A stretch of DNA of 64,000 nucleotides from contig CAYOBW010000006.1 of NCBI GenBank assembly GCA_964402115.1, positions 7,278-71,277 on the forward strand, given 5' to 3'. Position 1 is the first letter of the stretch, and each line of letters opens with the position of its first letter. The notes under the pieces were generated by a model. The model worked only from the letters and a program-made list of their open reading frames with translations, was not told where the DNA came from and searched no databases. Positions 54,775 through 63,798 of this stretch are shown piece after piece. The position numbers were made by a program, and so were the translations under genes. Source of the stretch: CAYOBW01 sp964402115 (GTDB taxonomy: Bacteria; Verrucomicrobiota; Kiritimatiellia; UBA8416; CAYOBW01).

Positions 54775-56406
54775 ATGCAGACGGACGCGCCGCACAACGA
54801 GCCGGCAACAACGGCGATCGACGAGTTGGAAGCGCACTTCCACACGCTGGACGAGCTGTTCGTGGAACCGGGCGTGATGGAGAAGTGGCGGCGCGTCTGG
54901 CTGGGGCTGCAGCGGCCCGCGGACACGGGGGACCACAAGTGGGCGCGCCTGCAGGTGCAGCGGCTGGCGGCGCCGCTGCTGGCGGTTGCCGTGCCGCTTC
55001 TCTTGCTGCTGTTGCTTTGCCTTGTACCAACTGAACGGGCAGCGCCTGTTGGCGGGTTCATGGATGTGACACGCGACGCCTCTTCGTTGCCCGAGCCGTT
55101 GGATCCGGTGGCTCCGCCCGAGCCCCTGCCCGTGCCGGAGCTGCCGGATGTGACCACGGCGGGGGCAGACGTTCCTGCGGGGGATATCGGTGGTACGGCG
55201 TCCGATCCCACGCCGCTGCCGGCGCAAGCCCCGCGGGGGCCGATTCTGGGGGGCAGCACGACGATTCGCAGCCTGCCCAGGCTGCGGGGGCCCTACAGCA
55301 GCCGCCCGGGTCCCGATGGCCCGGGCCCTGTGGGCGCGGGCGGGGACGACGCCGTGCTGCGCGCCCTGCGCTGGCTCAAGCTGCACCAGGAACCGGACGG
55401 CTGCTGGCGCAGCGGCTCCGGCGGCGGGGAAGCCTACGGCGGCGGAGTGCCGGCGGCGATGACGGCGTTTGCGGTGCTCGCGTACCTGGGGCATGGGGAG
55501 ACCCCGGTCTCCGCGGAGTTTGGCGGGACGGTTGAACAGGCGCTGCGGTGGCTGGTCGTGCATCAGCAGCCCGACGGGCGGTTCGAGGGTAGCGACCCTC
55601 ACGCCTACGCGCAGCCGATTGCGGCCTATGCACTGTGCGAGGCGTTCACGATGACCCGCATTCCGCTGCTGAAGGATGCAGCCGGGCGGGCTGTGCAGGT
55701 GCTTCTGGATGGCCAGCAGGCCAGCGGAGGGTGGACCTACAACTGCGCTCGCCCTGCTGACCCCCGCAACGACCTTTCGTATGGCGGCTGGTGTGTCCAG
55801 GCGCTGAAGGCCGCCCTGATGGCGGGATTGGATCGGTCCGGCGTGGACGATGCGCTGAAGCGAGCCGTCCGCGGCGTGCAGGCCAATGCCTCACCGGCGG
55901 GCGGCTTCGGGTACACGGCGCCCGGGGAGGGGCGGCTCACGGGCGTAGGTGTCCTGTGCCTGCAGATACTGGGCCAGGGACGCGACCCGACCGTGCGCAA
56001 CGGCCTGCGCTGGCTGCGCGGTCATGCGGCCTGCCGCTGGGAGCCACAGCCTGGCCGGCCGCTTTACTACTGGTACTACGAGACCCAGGCGTTCTTCCAG
56101 GAGGGCGGGGAGGCGTGGAAGCAGTGGGACCGGCAGTTCGCCGCGCAGCTGTGCCGGAACCAGCAGGTGCTGCCGGACGCCCTGCCCGGACCGCGGGGAC
56201 GGGCCGTGGCAGTGGGCTACTGGGAAACGATCGGCGCCGACGAGTCCTACGGCCGCGTATACAACACCGCGCTCTGCGCGTTGATGCTCGAAGTCTACTA
56301 CCGCATCCTGCCCAGCTACAAGGATACGCAGGAAGCCCAGGATCCGGATTGGCACCGCCGCCGCGACCTGCCTGTCACGTTCAGCGTGGGCAGTGTGGAT
56401 GCCTGA
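54775..56406 (+). CDS. TonB-positioned membrane protein with squalene-cyclase-like toroid, copy 2
   Basis: The 543-residue product is a paralog of copy 1 over its full length: cytoplasmic DELEAHFHTLDELF and TGDHKWARLQ, a transmembrane helix (about 65-84), a Pro-rich linker that is longer and less acidic than in copy 1, and the same toroid (QEPDGCW, HQQPDGRFEG, QQASGGWTYNC, YYWYYETQAFF). The cytoplasmic and toroid parts are conserved while the linker is not. ATG 54775 has GGGGAGG at five bases; GTG 54718 is also in frame. It converges with nqrD, gap 8 bases. Confidence 0.88.
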   Translation: MQTDAPHNEPATTAIDELEAHFHTLDELFVEPGVMEKWRRVWLGLQRPADTGDHKWARLQVQRLAAPLLAVAVPLLLLLLLCLVPTERAAPVGGFMDVTRDASSLPEPLDPVAPPEPLPVPELPDVTTAGADVPAGDIGGTASDPTPLPAQAPRGPILGGSTTIRSLPRLRGPYSSRPGPDGPGPVGAGGDDAVLRALRWLKLHQEPDGCWRSGSGGGEAYGGGVPAAMTAFAVLAYLGHGETPVSAEFGGTVEQALRWLVVHQQPDGRFEGSDPHAYAQPIAAYALCEAFTMTRIPLLKDAAGRAVQVLLDGQQASGGWTYNCARPADPRNDLSYGGWCVQALKAALMAGLDRSGVDDALKRAVRGVQANASPAGGFGYTAPGEGRLTGVGVLCLQILGQGRDPTVRNGLRWLRGHAACRWEPQPGRPLYYWYYETQAFFQEGGEAWKQWDRQFAAQLCRNQQVLPDALPGPRGRAVAVGYWETIGADESYGRVYNTALCALMLEVYYRILPSYKDTQEAQDPDWHRRRDLPVTFSVGSVDA

Positions 56407-56414
56407 GGCGGCGG

Positions 56415-57026
56415 CTACTTCGCGGCCGGAGCGGGCTTGAGAATCACGCCCTTGACGATCCAGATGAAGATTGCCAGCATGAAGAAGCCGCCGGGCGCCA
56501 TGATCATGATGGCCCAGTTCTCCCACCAGGCGCCGAGTACGGTATGTCCCCAGATCGTTCCGGCGCCAAGGAGTTCGCGGAAGAAGGCGATAATCAGCAG
56601 CACGTACGCGTAACCCACGCCCGACGTGACACCGTCCACCAGGGAAGGCCAGGGCGGATTCGTCAGGGCGTAGGCTTCCGCCCGGCCCATGACGATGCAG
56701 TTCGTGATAATCAGTCCGACGTACGGCCCGAGCTGGCGCGAGATGTCGGGCGCCGTGGCGCGCAGGACGATGTCCACCACGATCACGTAGCAGGCGATGA
56801 TCAGCACCTCGACCATCATCCGCACGCGGCCCGGAATCCACCGGCGCAGGAGGGATACGGTCCAGCTCGACAGGCCCGTGGCGAAAATGAGTCCCAGGCA
56901 CATGACCAGCGTATTCTTGAGCACGTTGGTTACGGCCAGGGTCGAGCAGATGCCCAGGATCTGCGCGAACACAGGGTTGTTGGCCCCCAGGTTGCTCAGC
57001 GTGATCTTCTTGACGGAGTCTGCCAT
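56415..57026 (-). CDS. nqrD: Na+-translocating NADH:quinone reductase subunit D
   Basis: The 203-residue membrane product matches NqrD: NPVFAQILGICSTLAVTN, NCIVMGRAEAYAL, PSLVDGVTSGVGY, AFFRELLGAGT and a final helix. The NCIVMGRAEA form and the GVGYA segment favour NqrD over the related RnfE. NqrD and NqrE together hold an iron centre in the membrane. It is the last gene of nqrB-C-D; no nqrE or nqrF follows. Confidence 0.9.
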   Translation of the reverse strand: MADSVKKITLSNLGANNPVFAQILGICSTLAVTNVLKNTLVMCLGLIFATGLSSWTVSLLRRWIPGRVRMMVEVLIIACYVIVVDIVLRATAPDISRQLGPYVGLIITNCIVMGRAEAYALTNPPWPSLVDGVTSGVGYAYVLLIIAFFRELLGAGTIWGHTVLGAWWENWAIMIMAPGGFFMLAIFIWIVKGVILKPAPAAK

Positions 57027-57033
57027 GGTCGTG

Positions 57034-57663
57034 TCACTTTCCCCCTGCGGCGATCAGTCCCGGCGCGTCTTTGAGAGTCTGGTTCAGCATGTCGCGCACG
57101 CCCTTGGTCGTGATCGTGGCGCCGGTGATGCCATCGAACTCGGTGGCGGCGGTGGAACGGGTGCCCTCCTTGACGAATGCGAAGGGGCCGGTCTTGCCCT
57201 TGAACTGTTCCTGGAACCAGGGCTCGACGATGCGGGCCCCGAGCCCCGGCGTTTCCTGTTGTTCCACGAACGCGACGCCGGTGCAGGCGGCCAGTTTCGC
57301 ATCCAGCCCGACGACGGCCGTGATGCGGCCCCAAAGCCCGATGCCGGCTCGCAGGAAGGCGAAGCCGCGCGGCTGGCCGTTCTCCGCATCCTTGATGATC
57401 CAGTAACCCTGCCCAGCGGCAACCCGATTCGTGTCCACGGTGGCGGCGAATCGGGTCAGGACCTCCGCCCGCCCGGCTGGCACCGCCTGACCGCCGGCGG
57501 CCAGCACGGCCCGCATCATGAAGAGCGCCTCGTTCTGGCGGACCGTCTCCTTCGTCAACTGATGCAGGGCCGCCATGATGGAAATGGAAACAAGGGTGAC
57601 GGCGAACATGAAGAACACGGTCCAGAGTCGCTCCTTGAGGGGGGACTTGCGGGTTGCGCTCAT
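57034..57663 (-). CDS. nqrC: Na+-translocating NADH:quinone reductase subunit C (FMN-binding)
   Basis: The 209-residue product has one N-terminal membrane helix, an ETPGLGARI segment and GITGATITTKGV, where Thr183 is the expected covalent FMN site ([ST]-G-A-T). It is shorter than Vibrio NqrC (about 257) and nearer RnfG in size. ATG overlaps the nqrB stop (ATGA). The flavin would be attached by ApbE, also encoded in this window. Confidence 0.9.
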   Translation of the reverse strand: MSATRKSPLKERLWTVFFMFAVTLVSISIMAALHQLTKETVRQNEALFMMRAVLAAGGQAVPAGRAEVLTRFAATVDTNRVAAGQGYWIIKDAENGQPRGFAFLRAGIGLWGRITAVVGLDAKLAACTGVAFVEQQETPGLGARIVEPWFQEQFKGKTGPFAFVKEGTRSTAATEFDGITGATITTKGVRDMLNQTLKDAPGLIAAGGK

Positions 57664-58655
57664 GCCTCAGCCGCCTCCGGCGCCGCCCGCTTCTTCTCGA
57701 TTTCCCGGATGACGTGGTCCGTGATGGGGGCGAACAGGTTGGCCAGCAGGATGGCGAACATCGTCCCCGCCGGCCAGGAGGAGTACTTGCCGATCAGCGC
57801 CGACATGATCCCGATGAAGGCCCCATACCACCAGCGCCCCGCGTTGGTCATGCAGGCGGACACGGGGTCGGTTGCGAAGAAAAGAAAACCGAAGAGCGTG
57901 CTGGCGGAGAGCAGGGCGGGCAGGGGCGCTGCCCCCTGGGACGTCTTCCAGATCACGGCCTGGGCCAGCAGGAAGCCCGCCGTCGCCGCCGCCACGATGC
58001 GGTAGTTGGCCGTCTGCTTCCAGAGGAGATAGGCCCCCCCCAGCAGGGCCAGCAGGGCGCTGGTGCCGCCCAGGATGCCCGGCACCCGGCCCACCAGCAA
58101 CTGCAGCAGCGTGTACGAACCGGTGTGCAGCCTGTTGAGGTCCAGCCCCGGCGTGGCTTGCGTGACGGCGTCAGCCGCATAGGCCGCCAGTCCGCCCAGC
58201 GTTCCGGGCACGGGGTCCACCCAGGAGCCCGTCATGGCGGCGCCGAAGCTGACGTAGATGAACGCCCGGCCGGTCAGCGCGGGGTTGAATACGTTCTTGC
58301 CGAAGCCGCCGAAGACCATCTTCCCGAACAGCATGCCGAAGCCGATGCCCACGACGGCCATCCAGAACGGCAGGGTGGGCGGAAGGGACAGGGCGAACAG
58401 CGTGCCAGTGACGAATACGGCTGACGAGACCGGCTGCTTCCACTGGCGCGTGAAGGCGTATTCGACGCCGTAAGCCGCGGCATTCACGAGCAGCAGCATG
58501 AGCAGGGCGCGCCAGCCGTAGAAGTAGACGGCGGCCACGATGGTGGGGACCAGCGCGAAGAGCACGCGCTGCATGGGCGCTTGCCAGTTGATCCACTTCG
58601 GCTTCGCCGGCGCCTTGGCCGGCGCCTTCGCGGATGCTTGGGTTGGTGCGGCCAT
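57660..58655 (-). CDS. nqrB: Na+-translocating NADH:quinone reductase subunit B-like (NqrB/RnfD)
   Basis: The 331-residue membrane product has FGKMVFGGFGKNVFNPALTG, FATDPVSA and GTMFAILLANLFAPITDH, the conserved NqrB/RnfD core. Flavinylation would be at Thr168 in DAVTQATPG, where the usual [ST]-G-A-T reads T-Q-A-T. It lacks the longer N terminus of Vibrio NqrB (over 400 residues) and has an Ala/Lys/Pro-rich leader instead. ATG 58655 has CGGGAG upstream. Together with nqrC and nqrD it forms a partial complex. Confidence 0.85.
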   Translation of the reverse strand: MAAPTQASAKAPAKAPAKPKWINWQAPMQRVLFALVPTIVAAVYFYGWRALLMLLLVNAAAYGVEYAFTRQWKQPVSSAVFVTGTLFALSLPPTLPFWMAVVGIGFGMLFGKMVFGGFGKNVFNPALTGRAFIYVSFGAAMTGSWVDPVPGTLGGLAAYAADAVTQATPGLDLNRLHTGSYTLLQLLVGRVPGILGGTSALLALLGGAYLLWKQTANYRIVAAATAGFLLAQAVIWKTSQGAAPLPALLSASTLFGFLFFATDPVSACMTNAGRWWYGAFIGIMSALIGKYSSWPAGTMFAILLANLFAPITDHVIREIEKKRAAPEAAEA

Positions 58656-58726
58656 CCTGGTCTCCCGAAAAACAGCCGGCAACCTAGTCAAAATGAGACC
58701 AGTTTGCAATCATATAACCGCCGGCG

Positions 58727-60145
58727 TCAGAACGACTCCAGCACCTGCCAGGCGTACATGTAGGCGAGCCCGTCGGTCTGGTTCCAGACGTCGGCGACCA
58801 GCCGCGGGTCGCCGGTGACGGCCGGCCAGTCCGGGGCGGCGCGCTCCCACGGCACGCAGGCGCCCGGCGGCGTGCGCGTGGGCCGGCCGATGGCGGCGGG
58901 CGTGCCGGTGGCTGGGGGGCGGGCGGCGGGCGGCACGGAGTGGCCGCGCGGGTAGCCGCCGTGCTCCAGCGTCGCTTCCGTCAGGGCCTGCATGTTCTCG
59001 ACCCGCGCGTCGTTCTGCACGATGGCGCTGGCGTCCATGATGTACGCGCCGTCGCGGGCCGCGATGGCGAGCACCTCGCGGCACTTGGCACGCACCTGCT
59101 CCGGCGTCCCGTAGGCGAGGAGGGCGTTCGGAATGCCGCCGGAGAGGCAGAACCGCCCGCCCAGCTTCGCAAAAACCTTCGCCGGGTTGCCCTGGTCCAG
59201 GTGATACACGATGCTGTGCGCCGGCAGCTGGGCGAAAGCGTCCAGGTGGTAATCCCAGTTGCCCTCCGCGTAGAAGAGCGTCTGCCGGCCGTGCCGCCAC
59301 AGCTCTTCGATGATCGGCCGCAGGGTGGGCCAGAAGATGTTGCTGAAGTGCTCGGGTTTCACCATCGGTACGCAGCTGCGGTGCATCCAGAAACCGATGG
59401 GCACCGTGCCGGTCGGGTCGGAACTGCCCAGTGCCACGGCGAACAGGTGCGGGGCCAGCGCCTCGCACGCGGCGCGCACCTTGTGCGGCTGCGTCTCCAG
59501 GTCGTCGAGCAGGCCCAGGTAGCCGCGCAGCTTGTCCGCGAGGATGTCCATGGGCGCCTTCAGGATGCCGGCAATGGCGGAGACCGTGCCCGTCTCCTGC
59601 CGCATGCGCTGGACCTGGCCGCCGATGGAGTTGAAGTACTGCATCATCGCCATGCCGCCCTTCAGCAGCGAGAGGTTGTGCGCGGCGGTTACCGGGGCGC
59701 CCGCCGGCGCCATGGGCGCGGCCACGCGCGGCAGCCAGACGTCGAGCAAGAACGCTGTCGGGTCGTCGATCAGCCGGTCGTACTCGTCCGCGCGCATGAA
59801 GGCGCCGTCCTCGGGCGGCTCGCGATACTGGAAGCCGACGTCAGGGGCGATGTGCAGGCCCGGTATGGCGTAGTACTTCAGCCCGATGGCCTGCGTCAGG
59901 CCGGTCCACACCCAGACCATGTTGCAGACCATCGCGTCCCAGTCGAAGTCCGCGGCGGTGCGCAGCACGGCTTCGTACGCCTGGTTGTAGTCGTGGGTGA
60001 CCTGCTGGCAGGTCATCCCGGCGTACTTGGCACAGAACTCCGCGACGAACGGGCGGATCGGGACCCGGTCGGGCATGCCGCCGCGCATGGCGGTGGTGTA
60101 GCGGTTGAGGCGTTGCGCGTAGAGTTGCTCCCGGTCTGCGGCCAT
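58727..60145 (-). CDS. Uroporphyrinogen decarboxylase (URO-D) family protein
   Basis: The 472-residue product has the URO-D barrel fold features, with GSSDPTGTVPIGFWMH, YAEGNWDYHL, HSIVYHLDQGNP and GGIPNALLAYGTPEQV segments. It is longer than HemE (about 350) and is likelier one of the methyltransferase-type or uncharacterised members common in anaerobes and PVC bacteria. ATG 60145 has GAGAGGGGG; the frame stays open for 59 further codons upstream. The last 60 residues after residue 410 are Pro/Ala-rich and may not belong to the fold. Confidence 0.82.
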   Translation of the reverse strand: MAADREQLYAQRLNRYTTAMRGGMPDRVPIRPFVAEFCAKYAGMTCQQVTHDYNQAYEAVLRTAADFDWDAMVCNMVWVWTGLTQAIGLKYYAIPGLHIAPDVGFQYREPPEDGAFMRADEYDRLIDDPTAFLLDVWLPRVAAPMAPAGAPVTAAHNLSLLKGGMAMMQYFNSIGGQVQRMRQETGTVSAIAGILKAPMDILADKLRGYLGLLDDLETQPHKVRAACEALAPHLFAVALGSSDPTGTVPIGFWMHRSCVPMVKPEHFSNIFWPTLRPIIEELWRHGRQTLFYAEGNWDYHLDAFAQLPAHSIVYHLDQGNPAKVFAKLGGRFCLSGGIPNALLAYGTPEQVRAKCREVLAIAARDGAYIMDASAIVQNDARVENMQALTEATLEHGGYPRGHSVPPAARPPATGTPAAIGRPTRTPPGACVPWERAAPDWPAVTGDPRLVADVWNQTDGLAYMYAWQVLESF

Positions 60146-60370
60146 GGCGTCCCCCTCTCGATGCACGCGCACGGCGCCGATGCGGTAGCCTTGCGCGCAT
60201 TCCCCGTCGGGCAGCGGCAGGGCCATTGTCGGCGTGCCATCCGCCGTGCCCACCGCCACACGGCGCTCATACTCGCCGGAAGCGGGGTTTTCCGCAAGCG
60301 GGAAGCGCAGCAACCTTGCCACGCCCGCTTCGTCTGCCGCGCCCGTGGCCGGCCCCGGCGGCAGGTCGTT

Positions 60371-61597
60371 TCATTCCGGCGCCGGTGCACGCCGTCCTGG
60401 AGCGGCCAGCGCCGTCGTGGCCAGGGCACAGACGAGCGCCAGCGGCACGCCGATGCCGCGCACCAGGAGCGGGCTCCACACGCAGTTGATCGCGTAGGCC
60501 GTCAGGCTGCCCAGCAGGCCCAGGGCCAGGCCGCGCGAGACGGCGTCCGGCGCGCGCGCGAACTGCCGGGCGGCGCCGGCCGCACCTGTGGCGAGCAGGG
60601 CCGCGAACGCGAGCAGGCCGGGAATCCCGAGCGTGGCGGCCAGCACGAGGTAGAGGTTCTGCGAATCGGGCTCGGCCGTGCGGCCGGCGGGATCGGGCAG
60701 CGTGCCGAAGTAGCGCCCCACGTTGCCCTGGTAGTTGCCGGCGCCCACGCCGCGCAGGGGGTTGTCGAGCACCAGCAACGAGGCGGCCTGCCACTCCGTG
60801 TAGCGGGTGGAGACCTCCGCTTCGCCATTGAAGAGGGCCACGGAGTCGTAGGCCGTGTCGAGATTGCGGCGCGGCAGATTGGGCAGGCCGTACAGAACGA
60901 ACGCGGCCAGCAGCGCCACGGTGGCCAGCAGGGCCAGCCGCCCGCGCACCGCCGCCATGCCCACGCCGGCGACGCCCAGCGCCAGCAGCGTGGCACCGGA
61001 CAGGGTCACGGCCAGGCCGGCCGCCAGCAGTGCCGCGTAGCCCAGGCGGCGCGGCCAGGCCGGATCGTAGAACAGCAACCCCAGGACGATCGGCAGGGCC
61101 AGCGACAGGAAGCCGCCGAATACGTTGCGATTGCCGAACGTGCCCGCCACCTTGAAGGCCGGCACGGCGGGCAGGGCATACTGGACCGCGGCGCAAGCCA
61201 CCACGACGGCCACCGTGGCGAGAAAGACGCGCCGCGCCCAGGCGCGCGGCTCCGCCGCCTCGAACTGCGCGGCAAAGAGCATGCCGGCCACCGCGAAGTA
61301 CTCGACGAACTGGAACAGATCCTTGGCCGACCCCTTCACGTTGTCGGAGCGTGTCAGGGACAATGCCGCCAGCGCGAGAAACAACCAGGCCGCCGCCGGC
61401 GGCCAGCGTATGGCGCGCCAGTCGCGGGTCAGCAGCACCCGCAGGCCCCACAGCGCGGCCACCAGCCACACGAGCGGGTCCACGACGCAGAGGTAGGTCT
61501 TCTTCGCGACTTCGATGCCGTACTGGGTGGGCGCCACCGCGATGACGAGCAGCGTGCCAAGTAAGACGATGCGGTTGAGCAGGGAGGCGGAGTTCAA
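60371..61597 (-). CDS. O-antigen ligase/polymerase-like membrane protein
   Basis: The 408-residue product is almost all membrane helices (about ten) with a periplasmic loop holding STRYTEWQAASLLVLDNPLRGVGAGNY broken by G-x-G-N-Y, the O-antigen ligase/Wzy-type signature with catalytic Arg/His region. It begins with TTG three bases after the preceding gene. It would join sugar polymers to a lipid or protein acceptor. Fits with surface polysaccharide and PEP-CTERM biology. Confidence 0.87.
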   Translation of the reverse strand: MNSASLLNRIVLLGTLLVIAVAPTQYGIEVAKKTYLCVVDPLVWLVAALWGLRVLLTRDWRAIRWPPAAAWLFLALAALSLTRSDNVKGSAKDLFQFVEYFAVAGMLFAAQFEAAEPRAWARRVFLATVAVVVACAAVQYALPAVPAFKVAGTFGNRNVFGGFLSLALPIVLGLLFYDPAWPRRLGYAALLAAGLAVTLSGATLLALGVAGVGMAAVRGRLALLATVALLAAFVLYGLPNLPRRNLDTAYDSVALFNGEAEVSTRYTEWQAASLLVLDNPLRGVGAGNYQGNVGRYFGTLPDPAGRTAEPDSQNLYLVLAATLGIPGLLAFAALLATGAAGAARQFARAPDAVSRGLALGLLGSLTAYAINCVWSPLLVRGIGVPLALVCALATTALAAPGRRAPAPE

Positions 61598-61600
61598 AGG

Positions 61601-62173
61601 CTACCTGCCCGCGGCGGTGACGGTCTCGATGTCCACCGGCACAAACCGCTTGTCGTTGGTGAGGAGCAGCTGGTCCACGCGCACGCCGTCTTCCCGGTTG
61701 CCGATCTTCAGCGCGTGCGTGCCGGCCTTGAGTTCGAGCTGCGATAACCGCAGGGGCGAGCGCACCCAGTGCCAGCTCTTGTAGGTCGCGTCCTGCCCGA
61801 AAATGAAGGGCTTGGCGCCGTCGAGACTGACGTCAAACGAGTTGCCGCACGAATCCGCCCACCACACCCGGCACCAGAGGTAGTACGTGCCTTCCTCCTT
61901 GAGGGTGAAACTCCAGGCCGCTTCGCCGGCTTTGACCTCCGGCGGATTGCCCTTGCCCTGCGGAATCTCCAGGTAGCGGTTGCCGGAAGCCTCCTTCGCC
62001 GCCGGCCAGGCGGGGTCTGCCGCCGGCTGGGCGGCATCGCCCACGGCCATGGGCGCGACCACATTGGTCGCCGCTTCCGCCTCGAAGCAAATGGTTTCGT
62101 CAGCCCGCACGCCGGTGGATCCGAAGCTGCCGCACGCCAGGCCCAGCAGCAGCATGCCGATCGCGTTTCGCAT
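61601..62173 (-). CDS. Secreted carbohydrate-binding-like protein
   Basis: The 190-residue product has a signal peptide (AIGMLLLGLACGSFG) and a beta-rich domain that looks like a carbohydrate-binding module: EAEAATNV near the start, GTYYLWCRVWWAD in the middle, and a final GTHALKIGNREDGVRVDQLLLTN pattern split around G-x-R-V-D-Q-L, seen in CBM35/malectin-like or heparinase-associated domains. It ends three bases before the ligase gene. AAGGAGGG precedes ATG 62173. Confidence 0.75.
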   Translation of the reverse strand: MRNAIGMLLLGLACGSFGSTGVRADETICFEAEAATNVVAPMAVGDAAQPAADPAWPAAKEASGNRYLEIPQGKGNPPEVKAGEAAWSFTLKEEGTYYLWCRVWWADSCGNSFDVSLDGAKPFIFGQDATYKSWHWVRSPLRLSQLELKAGTHALKIGNREDGVRVDQLLLTNDKRFVPVDIETVTAAGR

Positions 62174-62256
62174 AAGCCCTCCTTCTTTTCCTTGCCTGTC
62201 TCTTGTACGCCGTTTCGCCGCGCGCGGCAAGCCCCCTGCGGCGACCCGAATCACGC

Positions 62257-63798
62257 CTAGGGCACCGACGCGACCCGGTACCAGCGGCGCAAGTTGCCGG
62301 TGTGTTCAGGGTCTCGCAGCGTGACCGTCGTCGACGTCGCCATGACGCGTCCGCCGACAGGCGTCCATGCGTGTGTCGCCAAGTTGGTCGTGTACTCCAG
62401 CTGGCAGATTTCACCCGGCACCGCCGACGTTGCCTGCACCTCCAGCGCAGCGCCGGTCACGCGGGCGGACGTGATACGCAGCGGTTCCTGCGGCGTCGGT
62501 ATGAAGTCGACGTGGTCGCCGTGCTGCAGCCCTCCCACGGCATGCTCGCCGCTGACTCGAAAAGAGGCCAGCCACTGCCCGTTCCGCACGACGTCCATCC
62601 GCTGCCCCCTCCGCGCCATGTTCGAGACGGTCAACCGCAGCGGCAACTCTCGGTTGAGGCTCAGCACCTGCAGGTCAAAAGACCAGATCGCGCCGGTTAC
62701 GTTGTAGTCCAACTGGGCCATGCCCGCCTGCCCGTCTCCCGCCCAGCACGAGAACGGACGCGTTCTCACGAAGCCTGGTACGACCAGTCGGCCCGTGAGC
62801 CTCAGCTGCGGCCTGGAAATCCGGCCGGCCAGCAGACGGTTCATGAACCACGCTTCCGCGGCATTCTGCTGATCGATTGTGGGCCACCCGTGCGGCCACG
62901 ACTGCTCCTCGTTCGGTTGCTGCAGGCCGTCCTGGTTGAAGTCCACGTACTGGCCGCTCTGCCCGACATGCACGTGGATATTGTCGAACTCGCCCTCGTA
63001 ACGGGCCTGGTTCACCGCGTTCTGGTAGTAGGCGGTGTTGTTGACGCGAGGGCAAAGGGTTTCCGTTTCGTCCGCAAACAGGTGAATCTCGGTGTACGGG
63101 TTATTGGCGGAGGCGAGCGCGGAAGCGCGCGCGTGGTAACGGTCCGTGACCGCCACGCTTCCCGCATCCGGGTCGCCGACACTGTCGCGCAGGATCTGCC
63201 GGTGGCTGAAATCGGCGCCGTTGAAGTACCAGCTCGTCACCGGATCGTATCCGTAGTCCGACATGCCGAACAAGGACGTCCCTGCGTTGAAGTAATCGGG
63301 GAACTTGGTGAGCGCCGACATCACGCTCCCGCCGCCGCCGGAGTAGCCCGTGATGTAGACGATGCCGGCGTTCACGTTCGTGGCATGGCTGCGCAGCACG
63401 GACTCCACCGCGTCGTAGATGTCATGCACCTCAACGCCTCCGCTGTCGCGCATGCCGTCCGACCAGTCACGCCTGCGCATGGCGACGCTGATGGCGAAGA
63501 AACCCTTGTCGCGCAGGTGTTTGGCGTTCAAGCGCACGCGATCGAAATTGCCGTTCAGGTCCGAGAACCCGTGCATGACGACCGCGATGGGGGCATTGCT
63601 GACGGCCGGGTTGTAGTTCAACTCCGCAGTCAGGTCCAGGGGTCCGTTGGCATCGGTCGAGACCGATGACCGGTACGTGTAGGATACCGTCACGGGCGCG
63701 GCCGCGGCAACCGTTCCCACGGTGGTGAGGAGCGCAACGGCCGCCGTGACCGGCCTTAGCGCTCGCCACCCGTGCTGGAGGCAGCCGCCGGGGGCCAT
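62257..63798 (-). CDS. Secreted alpha/beta hydrolase (esterase or S9-type peptidase-like)
   Basis: The 513-residue product has a signal peptide and an alpha/beta-hydrolase fold with GYSGGG as nucleophile elbow, VVMHGFSD before it (oxyanion region) and VHVGQSGQ and DETETLCP segments later. The C-terminal 200 residues are beta-rich, with a fibronectin-like end (CQLEYTTNLATHAWTP). ATG 63798 follows AAAAGGTGG; an earlier ATG lies at 63834. Substrate not clear: carbohydrate esterase or peptidase are both possible. Confidence 0.78.
   Translation of the reverse strand: MAPGGCLQHGWRALRPVTAAVALLTTVGTVAAAAPVTVSYTYRSSVSTDANGPLDLTAELNYNPAVSNAPIAVVMHGFSDLNGNFDRVRLNAKHLRDKGFFAISVAMRRRDWSDGMRDSGGVEVHDIYDAVESVLRSHATNVNAGIVYITGYSGGGGSVMSALTKFPDYFNAGTSLFGMSDYGYDPVTSWYFNGADFSHRQILRDSVGDPDAGSVAVTDRYHARASALASANNPYTEIHLFADETETLCPRVNNTAYYQNAVNQARYEGEFDNIHVHVGQSGQYVDFNQDGLQQPNEEQSWPHGWPTIDQQNAAEAWFMNRLLAGRISRPQLRLTGRLVVPGFVRTRPFSCWAGDGQAGMAQLDYNVTGAIWSFDLQVLSLNRELPLRLTVSNMARRGQRMDVVRNGQWLASFRVSGEHAVGGLQHGDHVDFIPTPQEPLRITSARVTGAALEVQATSAVPGEICQLEYTTNLATHAWTPVGGRVMATSTTVTLRDPEHTGNLRRWYRVASVP

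Noticed and set aside
52461..56406. Toroid proteins as squalene-hopene or other terpene cyclases
   Set aside because: The DxDD catalytic motif and most QW-motif Trp positions are missing, and the proteins carry a TonB-like N-terminal membrane part beside ExbB/ExbD.
58940..61564. Forward open frame of over 870 codons opposite URO-D and O-antigen ligase genes
   Set aside because: Antisense shadow of clear genes. The translation is dominated by Arg, Gln, Gly and His as expected from reverse reading of GC-rich coding sequence.
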